Part shown: in pieces, positions 34,248 through 43,879 of the stretch
Layout: each line of letters opens with the position of its first letter
Numbering within the stretch: the first letter of the stretch is position 1
Assembly (NCBI GenBank): GCA_007133065.1
Contig: SLNJ01000019.1
Location: 1 to 64,000, forward strand
Direction of reading: 5' to 3'
Length of the DNA stretch: 64,000 nucleotides
Source: Opitutales bacterium
Lineage (GTDB): Bacteria; Verrucomicrobiota; Verrucomicrobiia; Opitutales; Oceanipulchritudinaceae
Translations under genes and position numbers: made by a program
The notes under the pieces: generated by a model
Told to the model about the DNA's origin: nothing
The model's database searches: none
Seen by the model: the letters and a program-made list of their open reading frames with translations, nothing else

Positions 34248-35229
34248 GTGAAGACTCCGATGGATCGGATTCCGATTCCGGACGTGGAAAGCTTCCGAGA
34301 ACCTCATCGCGCAGTTCGGGGATATGTCGTCGCGGCGCGGACACCTGGAGGTAGAGGAGTTTGTCGTGCTGTTCGAGGTGGCACAGTATGGCTTCGGTAC
34401 AACCCGGCGCACGGAATACCAGCGGACGCAGGGGAAAGCGGAGCAGAAATTGCAGGCGCCCTTCCAGGCGCAGGGTCGGGCCGTGGCGCGTGGAAACGGT
34501 CGTGGTCTGTCCACTCTTGCCGCCGCGGGGTCGATACATACCCTGGGTTTTGCGAAACAGCGCCTGGAGCCATGCTTCGAGGGATTGGCGGGCGAGCGCG
34601 AGCCGGGCGGGGTAAATGGGCCGGACACAGAGGTGGCGGCGGACTCCCCAGCCTGAGGGATCGACGAGCCGGACTTGCATGTCGCCCAAATTGAGCGTCG
34701 CCGAACGGAGCCGGAATCCCGGGGGTGTGGTGAACGCGACGTCGAAGAATCGCCACCGGACGGGACGACTGAGGGGCTGGTCGCGCCAGCGCGGCAGGTG
34801 CGCTGTCCGGAACGCCGTGTTCTCGTCCTCTTCCCCGTGATAGTACACCCAATGCAGGATTCGATTGGTATCCCGGGAGAAGCACACGCCGGCCGTGCGG
34901 TCGCCCTCGGGCCGGCGAATCGCCGTCGCGAATGCCGGAATCGAATCCTCCACGAGATCGTCCGCGCCGGACTTGCGCTCGCGGCGGGGAACGCGGCCGA
35001 TGAGATGTCTGCGGGCGTACGAGGCGGCGTCGAAGCCCCGGCGCGTGACCCAGTACCAGGCGAGCTCCAGACGGGGACGTTCCGCGTCGGCGAAGGTAAC
35101 GCCGCCACGGTTCCAGGTTCCGTTGAGTTTCGCCATGCGCCACGCGGACGGGAGGGAGATCTGCCATCCGGCCCAAGCGGTTTCGGTATTGTGGGTCCGA
35201 GTCATCGGTTGCGAGTTTTGTCCGGTCAC
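34216..35229 (-). CDS. cluster-specific soluble protein, no recognised family (cluster B)
   Basis: 337 residues from GTG 35229 (ATG 35205 is an alternative). It is the positional and sequence counterpart of the 324-residue cluster A protein, sharing AWAGW...P.AWR.AKLNGTW.RG near the N-terminus and a second similar segment (AFTTPPGFRLRSATLNLGD). Arg-rich and soluble, no signal. It begins four bases after the last DUF6785-like gene and overlaps the PqqD-like gene. Conserved company suggests a dedicated component of the system. Confidence 0.75.
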   Translation of the reverse strand: MTGQNSQPMTRTHNTETAWAGWQISLPSAWRMAKLNGTWNRGGVTFADAERPRLELAWYWVTRRGFDAASYARRHLIGRVPRRERKSGADDLVEDSIPAFATAIRRPEGDRTAGVCFSRDTNRILHWVYYHGEEDENTAFRTAHLPRWRDQPLSRPVRWRFFDVAFTTPPGFRLRSATLNLGDMQVRLVDPSGWGVRRHLCVRPIYPARLALARQSLEAWLQALFRKTQGMYRPRGGKSGQTTTVSTRHGPTLRLEGRLQFLLRFPLRPLVFRAPGCTEAILCHLEQHDKLLYLQVSAPRRHIPELRDEVLGSFPRPESESDPSESSHGETRQTTSL

Positions 35230-35233
35230 AGAT

Positions 35234-37369
35234 TCACGGTGTCTGCCGGTTGAGGTCGAGGCCCGAATGGAATCCCATTGTCAGACCGAGCAGCATCCAG
35301 ATGAAGATCGCGAGGAGTTCGCCGATGATCAGTCCGATGAAGATCGGCCGAACACGGTCGAACGTGGATTTGCCACCGTAGGTGACCGTGACTTTCTTTG
35401 CCATCCACCCGATGAAGAAGCTGAGCCACAGGTTGGCCATGAGGGGGTTGAAGAGGAGAATGTAACCGATCGGGTGGGGAAACCAGAAGAGCGTCCGACG
35501 AATCCAGAGGCTGAAGCCGAGCCATCCGGCTCCGATGAAGAACCAGAGGGTGTTGAACGAGAGAGCACTGTCGGTGTCGCGCACGAATGCCAGGGTGCTG
35601 TCCAGAGTTCCCAGCGGCATGCTGTTGAAGAACCAGCCGTGCATTTGTTGTCCGCCGCGTGCGTGGGCAATGAAGATCATGAATCCAACCGCGAAGACAA
35701 CGGAGGCGACGAGGCAGATGATCAGGTTGATGTGGAACATTCGGCGCCCCCGGCCGGTGTCCGCCTGCATCTTTGCGGCATTGAGGATATTGGGAGCGAT
35801 GAACGTCTTCAAATCCATGAAGAAGATCGAGTAGATCGGCATCAGCGGCGCGAGGAGGGCACCGGGAACGAGCTTTCCCAACCCGAGAATGTTGAATGCG
35901 TGAAAGAACCCGAAATTGCCGAGAAACCAGTACATGCTGGTTTCTGCGACGATGCGCATGACGCCGATGGTGAGGAGGGTGATGACGAGCACGAATCCCA
36001 TCGCCCAGACGAGCGGAATCCGGTTCCACATGAGCCAGAGGACGACGATGGTTGTGGAGATAGCGAGCCATACAACCGGTGCGGTGAGACGAAATCGCTC
36101 CTCGATCGATCTCCCCCGGGCGAGCGTCGCATATTCGAGCAGGCACCGAAAGAGACTGATTGCGGCAAAGGTCAGCAGGGCGCCGCCTCCTTGCGCGGTC
36201 AGGAAATTCGTGGCGGATCGGAAGTCGCTGGGGAAGTCGCCCCATGCCTGGCCGATTCCAATCCAGATGGCGACGAGCATCAGGAACTGGCCGAACAGGA
36301 AGTAAGACCAGGTGGAGAAGCTGATCTGCGTGGGCAGCAGAAACGCAATCCCGATGGCGGTGAAAATGATCAGGGCGCGGAAGGAGCCGCCGAGGCCCTC
36401 CAGGAGCGTGCCATCGGCCATGCGTTCAAACTCCGGGCGGCCGAGTCCGAGATTGATTCGGAAGTCCGGAATCATCCACCCGGCGGCGATGGACCCGTTC
36501 CAGCTGAGGACCAAGGCGCTGATGGCGAACCCGGCCCAGAAACCGGGGCGGTAAAAGATCGCGGGGAATGCCCGTGGATCGTGGTCGTCCGGGATCACAG
36601 CCAGCGGGAGTTGTGCCAGCGGGAACGTGAGTTTTTCCCGGTCGCTCCAGTGTCGAAGAACGAGATAGGACAGGCTATAGAAAATTCCGTAACACCCGAA
36701 GGTAAAGAGAAGCCAGTAGCCGACGGGAGGGATCCAATGCGCCCATGGGATAGCCCGAAAAACCGCTCCGTAGTAGCGCAGGCGTTCCGGGACGGAGGCT
36801 CCCTCGGCGGGCGAACGGACGCTGACACCCTCGCGGAAACTGCGAATCGCATCGTCCTCCTGGAGGTAGAGCATCGGATTGAGTGCCGGGTGCTCGGGAT
36901 GGGTCAGCGTCTCATCCCATCCGCGTTGAGCGGTGTTCCACTCCGGATTCCACGGAGCGGGGATCATCGGAACGAGGTGGGAGGCGAGGCCGAAGGTCGA
37001 GATCCCCGCGGTCACGAGCATTGCGGTAAAGAGGCAGACCAGCTCGATACGGTTGAGCCGGCGGGAACGGCAACGCCCGAGGAACCCGATGACTGGGTTG
37101 AGGATTAAGACCAGTCCGAACAGCAGCGCAAACCCCGCCACCGGGATGAGCGTGGAGGTGATGATCACAAAGAAGACGTTTTCGGCGATGATGGTCAACC
37201 CGGCCTGCAGGCAGCAGAGGAAGATCGACAACGGTACGATCCAGAGGCGTACGCGGTCTTGAGGCACCACCGGCTCGTGCGTCGTCAGCGGCCCGGTCGC
37301 TGCGCCGTCCCGAGTGTCCGGAGGAAGGTGGTGCAGGTCGACCCGGCAATACGGAGTTTCGGCTGCCAT
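35234..37369 (-). CDS. polytopic membrane protein, DUF6785/DUF6784-like, third tandem copy (cluster B)
   Basis: 711 residues from ATG 37369 (MAAETPYCRVDLHHLPP), which aligns with the starts of the two upstream paralogues; the frame is open to 37441. A short cytosolic N-terminus precedes many hydrophobic helices. Blocks shared with its paralogues include LNRIELVCLFTAMLVTAG, APWNPEWNTAQRGWDE, HWSDREKLTFPLAQLPLAV, TNFLTAQGGGALLTFA, MRIVAETSMYWF and FFIGWMAKKVTVTYGGKSTF. The C-terminus ends GFHSGLDL. It follows the middle copy by 87 bases. No enzymatic motif; a channel, transporter or scaffold role is inferred. Confidence 0.85.
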   Translation of the reverse strand: MAAETPYCRVDLHHLPPDTRDGAATGPLTTHEPVVPQDRVRLWIVPLSIFLCCLQAGLTIIAENVFFVIITSTLIPVAGFALLFGLVLILNPVIGFLGRCRSRRLNRIELVCLFTAMLVTAGISTFGLASHLVPMIPAPWNPEWNTAQRGWDETLTHPEHPALNPMLYLQEDDAIRSFREGVSVRSPAEGASVPERLRYYGAVFRAIPWAHWIPPVGYWLLFTFGCYGIFYSLSYLVLRHWSDREKLTFPLAQLPLAVIPDDHDPRAFPAIFYRPGFWAGFAISALVLSWNGSIAAGWMIPDFRINLGLGRPEFERMADGTLLEGLGGSFRALIIFTAIGIAFLLPTQISFSTWSYFLFGQFLMLVAIWIGIGQAWGDFPSDFRSATNFLTAQGGGALLTFAAISLFRCLLEYATLARGRSIEERFRLTAPVVWLAISTTIVVLWLMWNRIPLVWAMGFVLVITLLTIGVMRIVAETSMYWFLGNFGFFHAFNILGLGKLVPGALLAPLMPIYSIFFMDLKTFIAPNILNAAKMQADTGRGRRMFHINLIICLVASVVFAVGFMIFIAHARGGQQMHGWFFNSMPLGTLDSTLAFVRDTDSALSFNTLWFFIGAGWLGFSLWIRRTLFWFPHPIGYILLFNPLMANLWLSFFIGWMAKKVTVTYGGKSTFDRVRPIFIGLIIGELLAIFIWMLLGLTMGFHSGLDLNRQTP

Positions 37370-37456
37370 TGTGCGGATCGAAGTGGAGTGATAAATCCGC
37401 CGGGAGGCAACGCGAATAGTCGAAGCCCGCGGCCGTTCCACCCGGTAGAAATGAGA

Positions 37457-39592
37457 CTAGGGGTTGTAGCGGTGGAAGCTGATTCCCGGATGGAAGCCCA
37501 TGCTCAATCCGACAATCGCCCAGGTGAAGACGGCGATGATTTCTCCGATGATGAGTCCGATAAAGAATGCACGAGCGATGTCGAAGGTGGCTTTGCCGCC
37601 AAATTTGACGGTCACCTTCTTTGCCACCCAACCGATGAAGAAGCTGAACCACATGTTGTAGAAAACGGGGGTCACGAGGATGATGTAGCCGACCGGGTGG
37701 GGGAACCAGAAGCATCGCTGGCGGATCCAGAGGCTGAATGCCAGCCATCCGGCGCCGACAGCAAACCATAGACTCTGTATGGAGATGGAGTCGTGCGCGC
37801 CGCGCGCCAGCGCGAGGGCGCTGTCGAGGGTGGCGAGGGGGACCGTGCTGTTGAAGTAACCGTGCAACTGCTGGGCGCCGCGCATGTGGGAGAGGAAGAC
37901 CATAAACGCGATGGCGAAGAGTGCCGACAACACGATGCTGAGAATGAGGTTCGTATGGAAGGTCCGCCTGCCGGCACCCTCGTCCTTCTGCATCTTCGCC
38001 GCGTTGAGCAGACTCGGGGCGACGAAAGTCTCCATGCTTGCAAGAAACACCGAATAGATTGCGAAGAGGGGTGCGACGATTGGTCCCGTAACTGGATTGC
38101 CCATTCCGAACGCCGTGTAGACGTGGAAGAAACCGAACGATCCGAACCAGTACATGCTGGTCTCTGCCACGATCCGCATCAGCCCGATCGCGATCAGGGT
38201 GAAGACGAGCACGAACGCTACCGCCCACACGAGAGTCACCTGATTCCACATCAACCACAGTACGACGATGGTCAGGCTCACGATCAACCACAGCACCGGC
38301 AGCGTCAGTCGCCATTGCTCGGCTGCCGGTTTGCCGCGGGCGAGCAGGTAGTACTCACGGAGGCAGCGGTATAGGCTGATCGTGGCGAAACAGAGCAGCG
38401 CTCCGCCCCCTTGTGCGGTGAGGAAGTTGCTTGTGAAGCGCGGATCGTAGGCAAAGTCGGCATAGCTCTCTCCCAAGCCCACCCAGACGGCGGCGAGCAT
38501 CAGGAACTGGCCGAACAGATAGTATCCCCAGAGAGACGATCCGACGTGCGTCGGCAGAAGAAAGGCGAGCCCGATGGCCGTGAAGATGATATGGGCTCGG
38601 AAGCTGCCCCCGAGTCCTTCCAGGATCGTGCCTTCGGCCATCCGCTGAAACTCCGGACGACCGAGGCCGAGGGTGATCCGAAAGTCGGGAATGATCCAGC
38701 CGGCTGCCACCGCGGCGTTCCAGCTGAGTATGAGCCCGCTGACCCCAAATCCGGCCCAGAATCCCGGCCGGTAGAAGATAGCGGGGAAGCGGCGGTTCGC
38801 CGTCGTGTCGGGCATGATCGCCATGGGCAGCTGCGCGAGAGGGAAGGTGAGTTTTTCCCGGTCGCTCCAGAATCGCAGCACGACGTACGAGAGACTGTAG
38901 AAGATCCCGTAACAGCCGAATATGAAGATGAGCCAAAGGCCGACTGGGCGGACCCACTCTCCCCAGGGTATCGCGTGCATAACTTCCCGATAATAGGGAA
39001 GTTTCTCGCGCAATCCGGCGCCTTCTACGGGCGGGGTGACGAGCACGCCTTCGCGGAAGGCTCGGATGGCATCTTCATCCTGGATGAAGAGCTTCGGATT
39101 GAGCGCGGGTTGGTCCGGGTTGGTGAGGCTTTCCTCCCAGCCGCGTTGCGGTGTATTCCAGTCCGGATTCCATGCGGCTGGAATCAAGGGAACCAGGTTT
39201 GTTCCCGGTCCGAGGGTGGCGAACCCGGCAGTGACAAGCATCGCTGTGAACAGGCAGAGGATCTCGAGCCGATTCAGCGCGCCGGTTCGCGCCTTCGGTC
39301 GGACTATCGAAACGAGGGGGTTGATGAGGATCACCAGTCCGAACAGGACTCCGAACCCGAGGACCGGGATCAGGGTGGAGGTGATCAGGAGGCTCTCGAG
39401 TTCGCGCGCCAGAATGTAGAAGGCGGATTGTGCGCAGCAGAGGAAGATCGAAAGGGGGATAATCCAGAGCCGGACGCGTCCGGCTCTCGATCGGCGCAAA
39501 TCGGTCTCTCCTTCCTTTCCAGCCGGCGGCGGATCGCCCTCCTCGGACGGGAGATTGCTGAGATCAACACGTTGGTAGGGGAGCGAAGGCAT
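37457..39592 (-). CDS. polytopic membrane protein, DUF6785/DUF6784-like, second tandem copy (cluster B)
   Basis: 711 residues. Shares the whole architecture with the copies on either side: cytosolic MPSLPYQRVDLSNLPSEEG, about 14 helices, the periplasmic NPDWNTPQRGWEESLTNP loop, FWSDREKLTFPLAQLPMAIM, MRIVAETSMYWFGSFGFFH and FFIGWVAKKVTVKFGGKATF, ending GFHPGISFHRY. It lies 57 bases after the first copy. Similarity is high through the core and lower in the periplasmic loops, as expected of paralogues specialised for different partners or substrates. Confidence 0.85.
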   Translation of the reverse strand: MPSLPYQRVDLSNLPSEEGDPPPAGKEGETDLRRSRAGRVRLWIIPLSIFLCCAQSAFYILARELESLLITSTLIPVLGFGVLFGLVILINPLVSIVRPKARTGALNRLEILCLFTAMLVTAGFATLGPGTNLVPLIPAAWNPDWNTPQRGWEESLTNPDQPALNPKLFIQDEDAIRAFREGVLVTPPVEGAGLREKLPYYREVMHAIPWGEWVRPVGLWLIFIFGCYGIFYSLSYVVLRFWSDREKLTFPLAQLPMAIMPDTTANRRFPAIFYRPGFWAGFGVSGLILSWNAAVAAGWIIPDFRITLGLGRPEFQRMAEGTILEGLGGSFRAHIIFTAIGLAFLLPTHVGSSLWGYYLFGQFLMLAAVWVGLGESYADFAYDPRFTSNFLTAQGGGALLCFATISLYRCLREYYLLARGKPAAEQWRLTLPVLWLIVSLTIVVLWLMWNQVTLVWAVAFVLVFTLIAIGLMRIVAETSMYWFGSFGFFHVYTAFGMGNPVTGPIVAPLFAIYSVFLASMETFVAPSLLNAAKMQKDEGAGRRTFHTNLILSIVLSALFAIAFMVFLSHMRGAQQLHGYFNSTVPLATLDSALALARGAHDSISIQSLWFAVGAGWLAFSLWIRQRCFWFPHPVGYIILVTPVFYNMWFSFFIGWVAKKVTVKFGGKATFDIARAFFIGLIIGEIIAVFTWAIVGLSMGFHPGISFHRYNP

Positions 39593-39649
39593 GGGGCGAA
39601 TTTATCGGAAGCACCTGCATGAGTGAGGGATCTGAGAGCATTCGACGGA

Positions 39650-41785
39650 TTACGGGTGATACCGGTGGAATCCGATTCCTGGGTGGAAGTCGAGGGCGAG
39701 CCCCATCATTCCCCACGCGAAAACGGAGATGATCTCTCCGAATATCAATCCGATGAAGATCAGTTTGACCATGTCGAACGTCTGTTTGCCGCCGTATCGC
39801 ACGGTTATCTTCTTGGCTACCCACCCGATGAAAAAGCTGAACCAGATCAGACGGAGGATCGGTACGCACAGGAGGATCAGGCCGATGGGATGGGGAAACC
39901 AGAAGACGCGCTGGCGGATCCAGAGGGTGAAGAGGAGCCAGCCGGCGCCGAAGAAGAACCATGCCGTATTCACGGTAAGCTCATCGTAGCCCTCCTCGAT
40001 AAGAGCCTGCGTCGCGTTAACTGTATCGATGTTGGCGACGGCATAGAACCACCCCGCCATCTGCTGTCCGCCGCGCATGTACGCGAGGAACACGGTGAAG
40101 ACCAGGGCGAAGACGACGGTGACCGTGATGCAGAGGATGAGATTGACGTGGAAGGCGCGGTGTCCCTGATTTGCATCCTTTTGGATCTTCGCGGCGTTCA
40201 TGACATTGGGTGCGACGAAGGTCTCCTTGCCTGCGAAGAAGATCGAGTAAATGGGAAGCAGTGGCGCCACGACGAGACCGGAGACGAACTTGCCGAGCCC
40301 GAGAACGCTGAACAAGTGGAAGAACCCAAACGAGCCCACGAACCAGTACATGCTTGTTTCGGCGACGATACGCATGACGCCGACGGTGACCAGACACAGG
40401 AAGAGGACGTAGGCGCAGGCCCAGACGAGTGAGATCTGGTTGAATGCCATCCAGAGCACGATGACGGCGCTGCTGACGCCGAGCCAGATCACCGGCAGCG
40501 TCAGGCGCGCGCTCTCCGCCGCCGGGCGGCCGCGCGCGAGGTACCAGTACTCGCGGAGGCAGCGGTAGAGGCTGATCCCGGCGAACGTAAGGAGCGCGCC
40601 GCCTCCCTGTGCGGTAAGGAAGTTCGTGGTCGAGCGCCCGTCGTATGGGAAGTCGGCCCAGGTTTCGCCGAACCCGAGCCAGATCCCCAGGAGTATGAGG
40701 AGCTGCCCGAAGAGCGTGTATCCCCAGATCGACGAACCGACCTGCGTGGGGAGGAGGAAGGCGAGCCCGATGGCGGTGAAGACGATCAGGGCGCGGAAGT
40801 ACCCTCCCAGCCCTTCGAGGGGCGTTCCCTCGACCATCTGGCCGAACTCATTCGTTCCCAGCCCGAGCGTGATCCGGAAGTCCGGGATGAGCCAACCGGC
40901 GGCGGCCGCCGCATTCCAGCTCAGGATGAATCCGCTGATTGCAAACCCCATCCAGAACGCAGGCCGGTAGAAGATAGCCGGGAACAGGCGCCGGTCATGA
41001 TCATCCGGCATGATCGCGGCCGGGAGCTGGGCGAGGGGAAACGTTAGTTTCTCCCGCTCGCTCCAGTAGCGGAGGACGAGGCAGGAAAGGCTGTAGAATA
41101 CGCCGTAACAGGCGAGGATGAAGATGATCCACAGGAACAGCGGCTGCACCCAATGGCTCCACGGAATCGCCTGGGCGACTTCCCAGTAGTAGGCGAGGTA
41201 CTCGCCGAACGGTGCGCCTTCGACGGGCGGATGCACAAGCACGCCCTCCCGGAAGGTGCGTACCGCCTCCTCGTCGGTGATGTAGAGGCGCGGTCCGAGG
41301 ATCGGTTGCTCCGGATTCGTCAGGTGCTCATCCCATCCGCGCTGGGGCGTATTCCACTCCGGGTTCCACGGTGCGGTCATCAGCGGGATCAGGTGGGAAG
41401 CCGGCCCAAACGTGCTGAATCCGGCGGTGACGAGGAGGCTTGTGAACAGGCAGACCAGTTCGATGCGGTTGAGGCGGCGCGACCGCCCGCGCTTGCCGAT
41501 CAGGGAGATCAGGGGGTTGAGCAGGATGACCAGGGCGAAGAGCAGACCGAAGCCCATCACCGGAATCAGCGTGGTGGTCAGGATGATCCCCTGGGTATTC
41601 TTGATCGTGATGTAGACACCGGCCTGGAGGCAGCAGAGCAGCAGTGCGGCGGGGATGATCCAGCTGCGCACGCGCGAAGGGGGGACGACGGGCTCGGGAG
41701 CCCGACCCTCCGTGCGAACCTCATTCTCCTGGTCCGGCGGAGGGAGTTTGTTGAGATCGATGCGCTTGTACGGGAGCGAGCTCAT
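39650..41785 (-). CDS. polytopic membrane protein, DUF6785/DUF6784-like, first tandem copy (cluster B)
   Basis: 711 residues from ATG 41785, two bases after the stop of the OPT-like gene, implying translational coupling. N-terminus MSSLPYKRIDLNKLPPPDQE matches the second copy. Core blocks are APWNPEWNTPQRGWDEHLTN, YWSEREKLTFPLAQLPAAIM, TNFLTAQGGGALLTFAGISL, MRIVAETSMYWFVGSFGFFH and FFIGWVAKKITVRYGGKQTF. Ends GFHPGIGFHRY... like its neighbour. The frame is open upstream to 42232 within the OPT-like gene, but that part is a shadow. Confidence 0.85.
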   Translation of the reverse strand: MSSLPYKRIDLNKLPPPDQENEVRTEGRAPEPVVPPSRVRSWIIPAALLLCCLQAGVYITIKNTQGIILTTTLIPVMGFGLLFALVILLNPLISLIGKRGRSRRLNRIELVCLFTSLLVTAGFSTFGPASHLIPLMTAPWNPEWNTPQRGWDEHLTNPEQPILGPRLYITDEEAVRTFREGVLVHPPVEGAPFGEYLAYYWEVAQAIPWSHWVQPLFLWIIFILACYGVFYSLSCLVLRYWSEREKLTFPLAQLPAAIMPDDHDRRLFPAIFYRPAFWMGFAISGFILSWNAAAAAGWLIPDFRITLGLGTNEFGQMVEGTPLEGLGGYFRALIVFTAIGLAFLLPTQVGSSIWGYTLFGQLLILLGIWLGFGETWADFPYDGRSTTNFLTAQGGGALLTFAGISLYRCLREYWYLARGRPAAESARLTLPVIWLGVSSAVIVLWMAFNQISLVWACAYVLFLCLVTVGVMRIVAETSMYWFVGSFGFFHLFSVLGLGKFVSGLVVAPLLPIYSIFFAGKETFVAPNVMNAAKIQKDANQGHRAFHVNLILCITVTVVFALVFTVFLAYMRGGQQMAGWFYAVANIDTVNATQALIEEGYDELTVNTAWFFFGAGWLLFTLWIRQRVFWFPHPIGLILLCVPILRLIWFSFFIGWVAKKITVRYGGKQTFDMVKLIFIGLIFGEIISVFAWGMMGLALDFHPGIGFHRYHP

Positions 41786-41787
41786 TC

Positions 41788-43821
41788 CTAGTACCCGACC
41801 GTGGTCATGCTGTTGGCGATCAGGACCAGGGCGACTGAAGCCATTCCGCTGAGGCCCATTCCGGCCGAGAAGCCGGCGAATATGACCATGACATACTGCT
41901 TGTAGAGCTGGTGGCCGAACTTGCGCTGGAGGTACAATCGTCCGATGAGCGCCCCGATGACTTCGAGCAGGATCCCGCCGGGCTGCGTCTGGTTGAGTCC
42001 GCGGACGGCACCGTAAACCAGGAAGGTGGGCAGTCCCAGGAAGGTGAGGAAGGTGAATGCGATTACGCCTCCGATGAGGCCATATCCGACGACGTCGAAT
42101 TTGAGCGCCTCCATGAACGGGCTGGAACCCTCCATGGTCGAGGTGGCCATGAGGCTGAAGTTGAGCGCCTGCAGGCGCCAGACCTCCTCGGTGAAGGGGT
42201 AGGCTTCGCTGGGGATGGGCGCCAGGCGCCATATGAGCTCACAGAACAGGAACGAGGAGACGAGGAGGATCGGGATCGCGAGCAGTTCGACCTTGATGAT
42301 TCCGAAGAGGCGGGTGCCGGTCAGCTCAAGAATCCGGAACTCGCGGACCGAGTGCGAGTAGTCGTTGAGCGGGATCGGGGCGAACCAGATCTCGGCTCCC
42401 TTGTATCCCGAGAGGATGTAGGCGGCCTGCTGGACAAGCGGGAGCTGAACGTTCTGGCCGACCATGCCCTCGAGCTTGGCGTTCACGTAGCTGATAATCG
42501 GCTGGTAGATGAATGCGAACCCGAGGAAGAAGAGCCAGGGGAACCGCCCGGCGCCGGTTTCCGGGTCGCCCGGCATCAGCCAGACACAGATCAGGATGTA
42601 GCTGATCGCGCTGAAGACGTAAATGGACAGGGAAATCAGGATCGGGAGGTCGCCGCGCTCGCGGTTGCGCGTGAACAACTCCTTTAAGCTGGCACGCAGG
42701 GTTCCGCTCTCTTCGGGGCTGCGCCGTCCCTGGATCCCGCGCATGATCATCCGGATCAACGGGTAGAGGCTGACCAGGAAGATCGCGAACATCAGTCCGA
42801 TGTTGAGGCTGAGGAAGAAGTCGATATTGTTGGAGTAGAGGGTGTCGACCACGCGCATTCCCGGCTGCCAAGAGGTAAGGACGCCGGCCTTGTAGAGGAA
42901 CGGGGCCATGATCCACGTGGCGAGAAGACCGACCAGACCCCCCATGACCGCCCAGAACGGCAGTACCATCCCGATGATCAGAAACGTGGCGTCGAATGAG
43001 ATATTGAGCGGCACGGCCGGCATGAAGTCGGGCGTGCTGATCGCCGGGGTGAAGTCGAGCCATGGGATCGGCAAGACGCGGATCGATTCCCCGAAGAACG
43101 CGCCGGTGATGGTCGGTATGCCGATGTAGACCGCCCCGAACGCGATCCCAATCACGCCGCCGAGCGAGAAACACCGCCAGCGCCACGGCTGCCGATTGGC
43201 CCGCGATTCGGCGAGGGCGGTGACCGCCAGGGCGCCGACCGGCGCCATGGGGAATGGAAGCTTTTCGACGTGGGCGGTGAGCCGGTACAGGGTGTAGCCG
43301 AGTCCGAAATGGTCGATCCGCTGTACGAGCATCAGACCGACGATGAACAGGATCGGGCCGAGCCAGGCGCGGGTGAAGAAGGTGCGTCCGGCGGCTTCGA
43401 TCTCCTCGAGTTGCGGCGCCACCCACCATGGGATCTCCTGGGCAACGCCCATGCTGATCGCCGCCTGTGATTGTACGAGGTACTGGTTCCACAGGAGCTG
43501 GCTGATAAGTCCTCCCTGCAGGATACCGCCACTGAGGGCAATGCCGGCCATGTAGTAGAGCAGGAAGATCTCCTGGACTCTCAGCTCCTTCATTGAGCGA
43601 CGGGCGACTTCCGCGAAGAGGATGACAGTCACCCACTGTGCCGCCGGCCCGAGGCCGGTGCCCATGAAGAGAGACAGATAGATCGACCCGGGCACCATGA
43701 CGAACCCGAGGAAGATCGCGGCGAAGATCATTTTCGGGCCGAACCCGTCCTCGAAGCGGTCCGGAGCCTTCATCAGGTCCCGGTACTGCTGGATCTCCTG
43801 GTCCTGTCTTCTCTCTGCCAT
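41788..43821 (-). CDS. OPT-like polytopic transporter (cluster B)
   Basis: 677 residues with about 14-16 hydrophobic segments. It matches the cluster A copy throughout: MIFAAIFLGFVMVPGSIYLS, GPAAQWVTVILFAEVARRS, EKLPFPMAPVGALAVTALAE, ISYVNAKLEGMVGQ, ILSGYKGAEIWFAPIPLNDY and FLVYGAVRGLNQ. OPT-superfamily membership is by resemblance only. It follows the giant fusion by 58 bases and precedes the first DUF6785-like gene by two. Likely a transporter or membrane scaffold within the same complex. Confidence 0.82.
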   Translation of the reverse strand: MAERRQDQEIQQYRDLMKAPDRFEDGFGPKMIFAAIFLGFVMVPGSIYLSLFMGTGLGPAAQWVTVILFAEVARRSMKELRVQEIFLLYYMAGIALSGGILQGGLISQLLWNQYLVQSQAAISMGVAQEIPWWVAPQLEEIEAAGRTFFTRAWLGPILFIVGLMLVQRIDHFGLGYTLYRLTAHVEKLPFPMAPVGALAVTALAESRANRQPWRWRCFSLGGVIGIAFGAVYIGIPTITGAFFGESIRVLPIPWLDFTPAISTPDFMPAVPLNISFDATFLIIGMVLPFWAVMGGLVGLLATWIMAPFLYKAGVLTSWQPGMRVVDTLYSNNIDFFLSLNIGLMFAIFLVSLYPLIRMIMRGIQGRRSPEESGTLRASLKELFTRNRERGDLPILISLSIYVFSAISYILICVWLMPGDPETGAGRFPWLFFLGFAFIYQPIISYVNAKLEGMVGQNVQLPLVQQAAYILSGYKGAEIWFAPIPLNDYSHSVREFRILELTGTRLFGIIKVELLAIPILLVSSFLFCELIWRLAPIPSEAYPFTEEVWRLQALNFSLMATSTMEGSSPFMEALKFDVVGYGLIGGVIAFTFLTFLGLPTFLVYGAVRGLNQTQPGGILLEVIGALIGRLYLQRKFGHQLYKQYVMVIFAGFSAGMGLSGMASVALVLIANSMTTVGY

Positions 43822-43879
43822 GGTCAGCTGTTGGTCAAAAGTGAGGCTTGGTAGTGAGCAGGCAAGCTGGCAAGGAGGC

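Noticed and set aside
34865-37108. 747-residue plus-strand ORF across the DUF6785-like gene
   Set aside because: Charged, low-complexity-like translation (Glu/Asp/Gly/Arg) antisense to a conserved membrane protein; a shadow. The similar plus-strand ORFs at 38411-39622 and 43898-46306 were dropped for the same reason.
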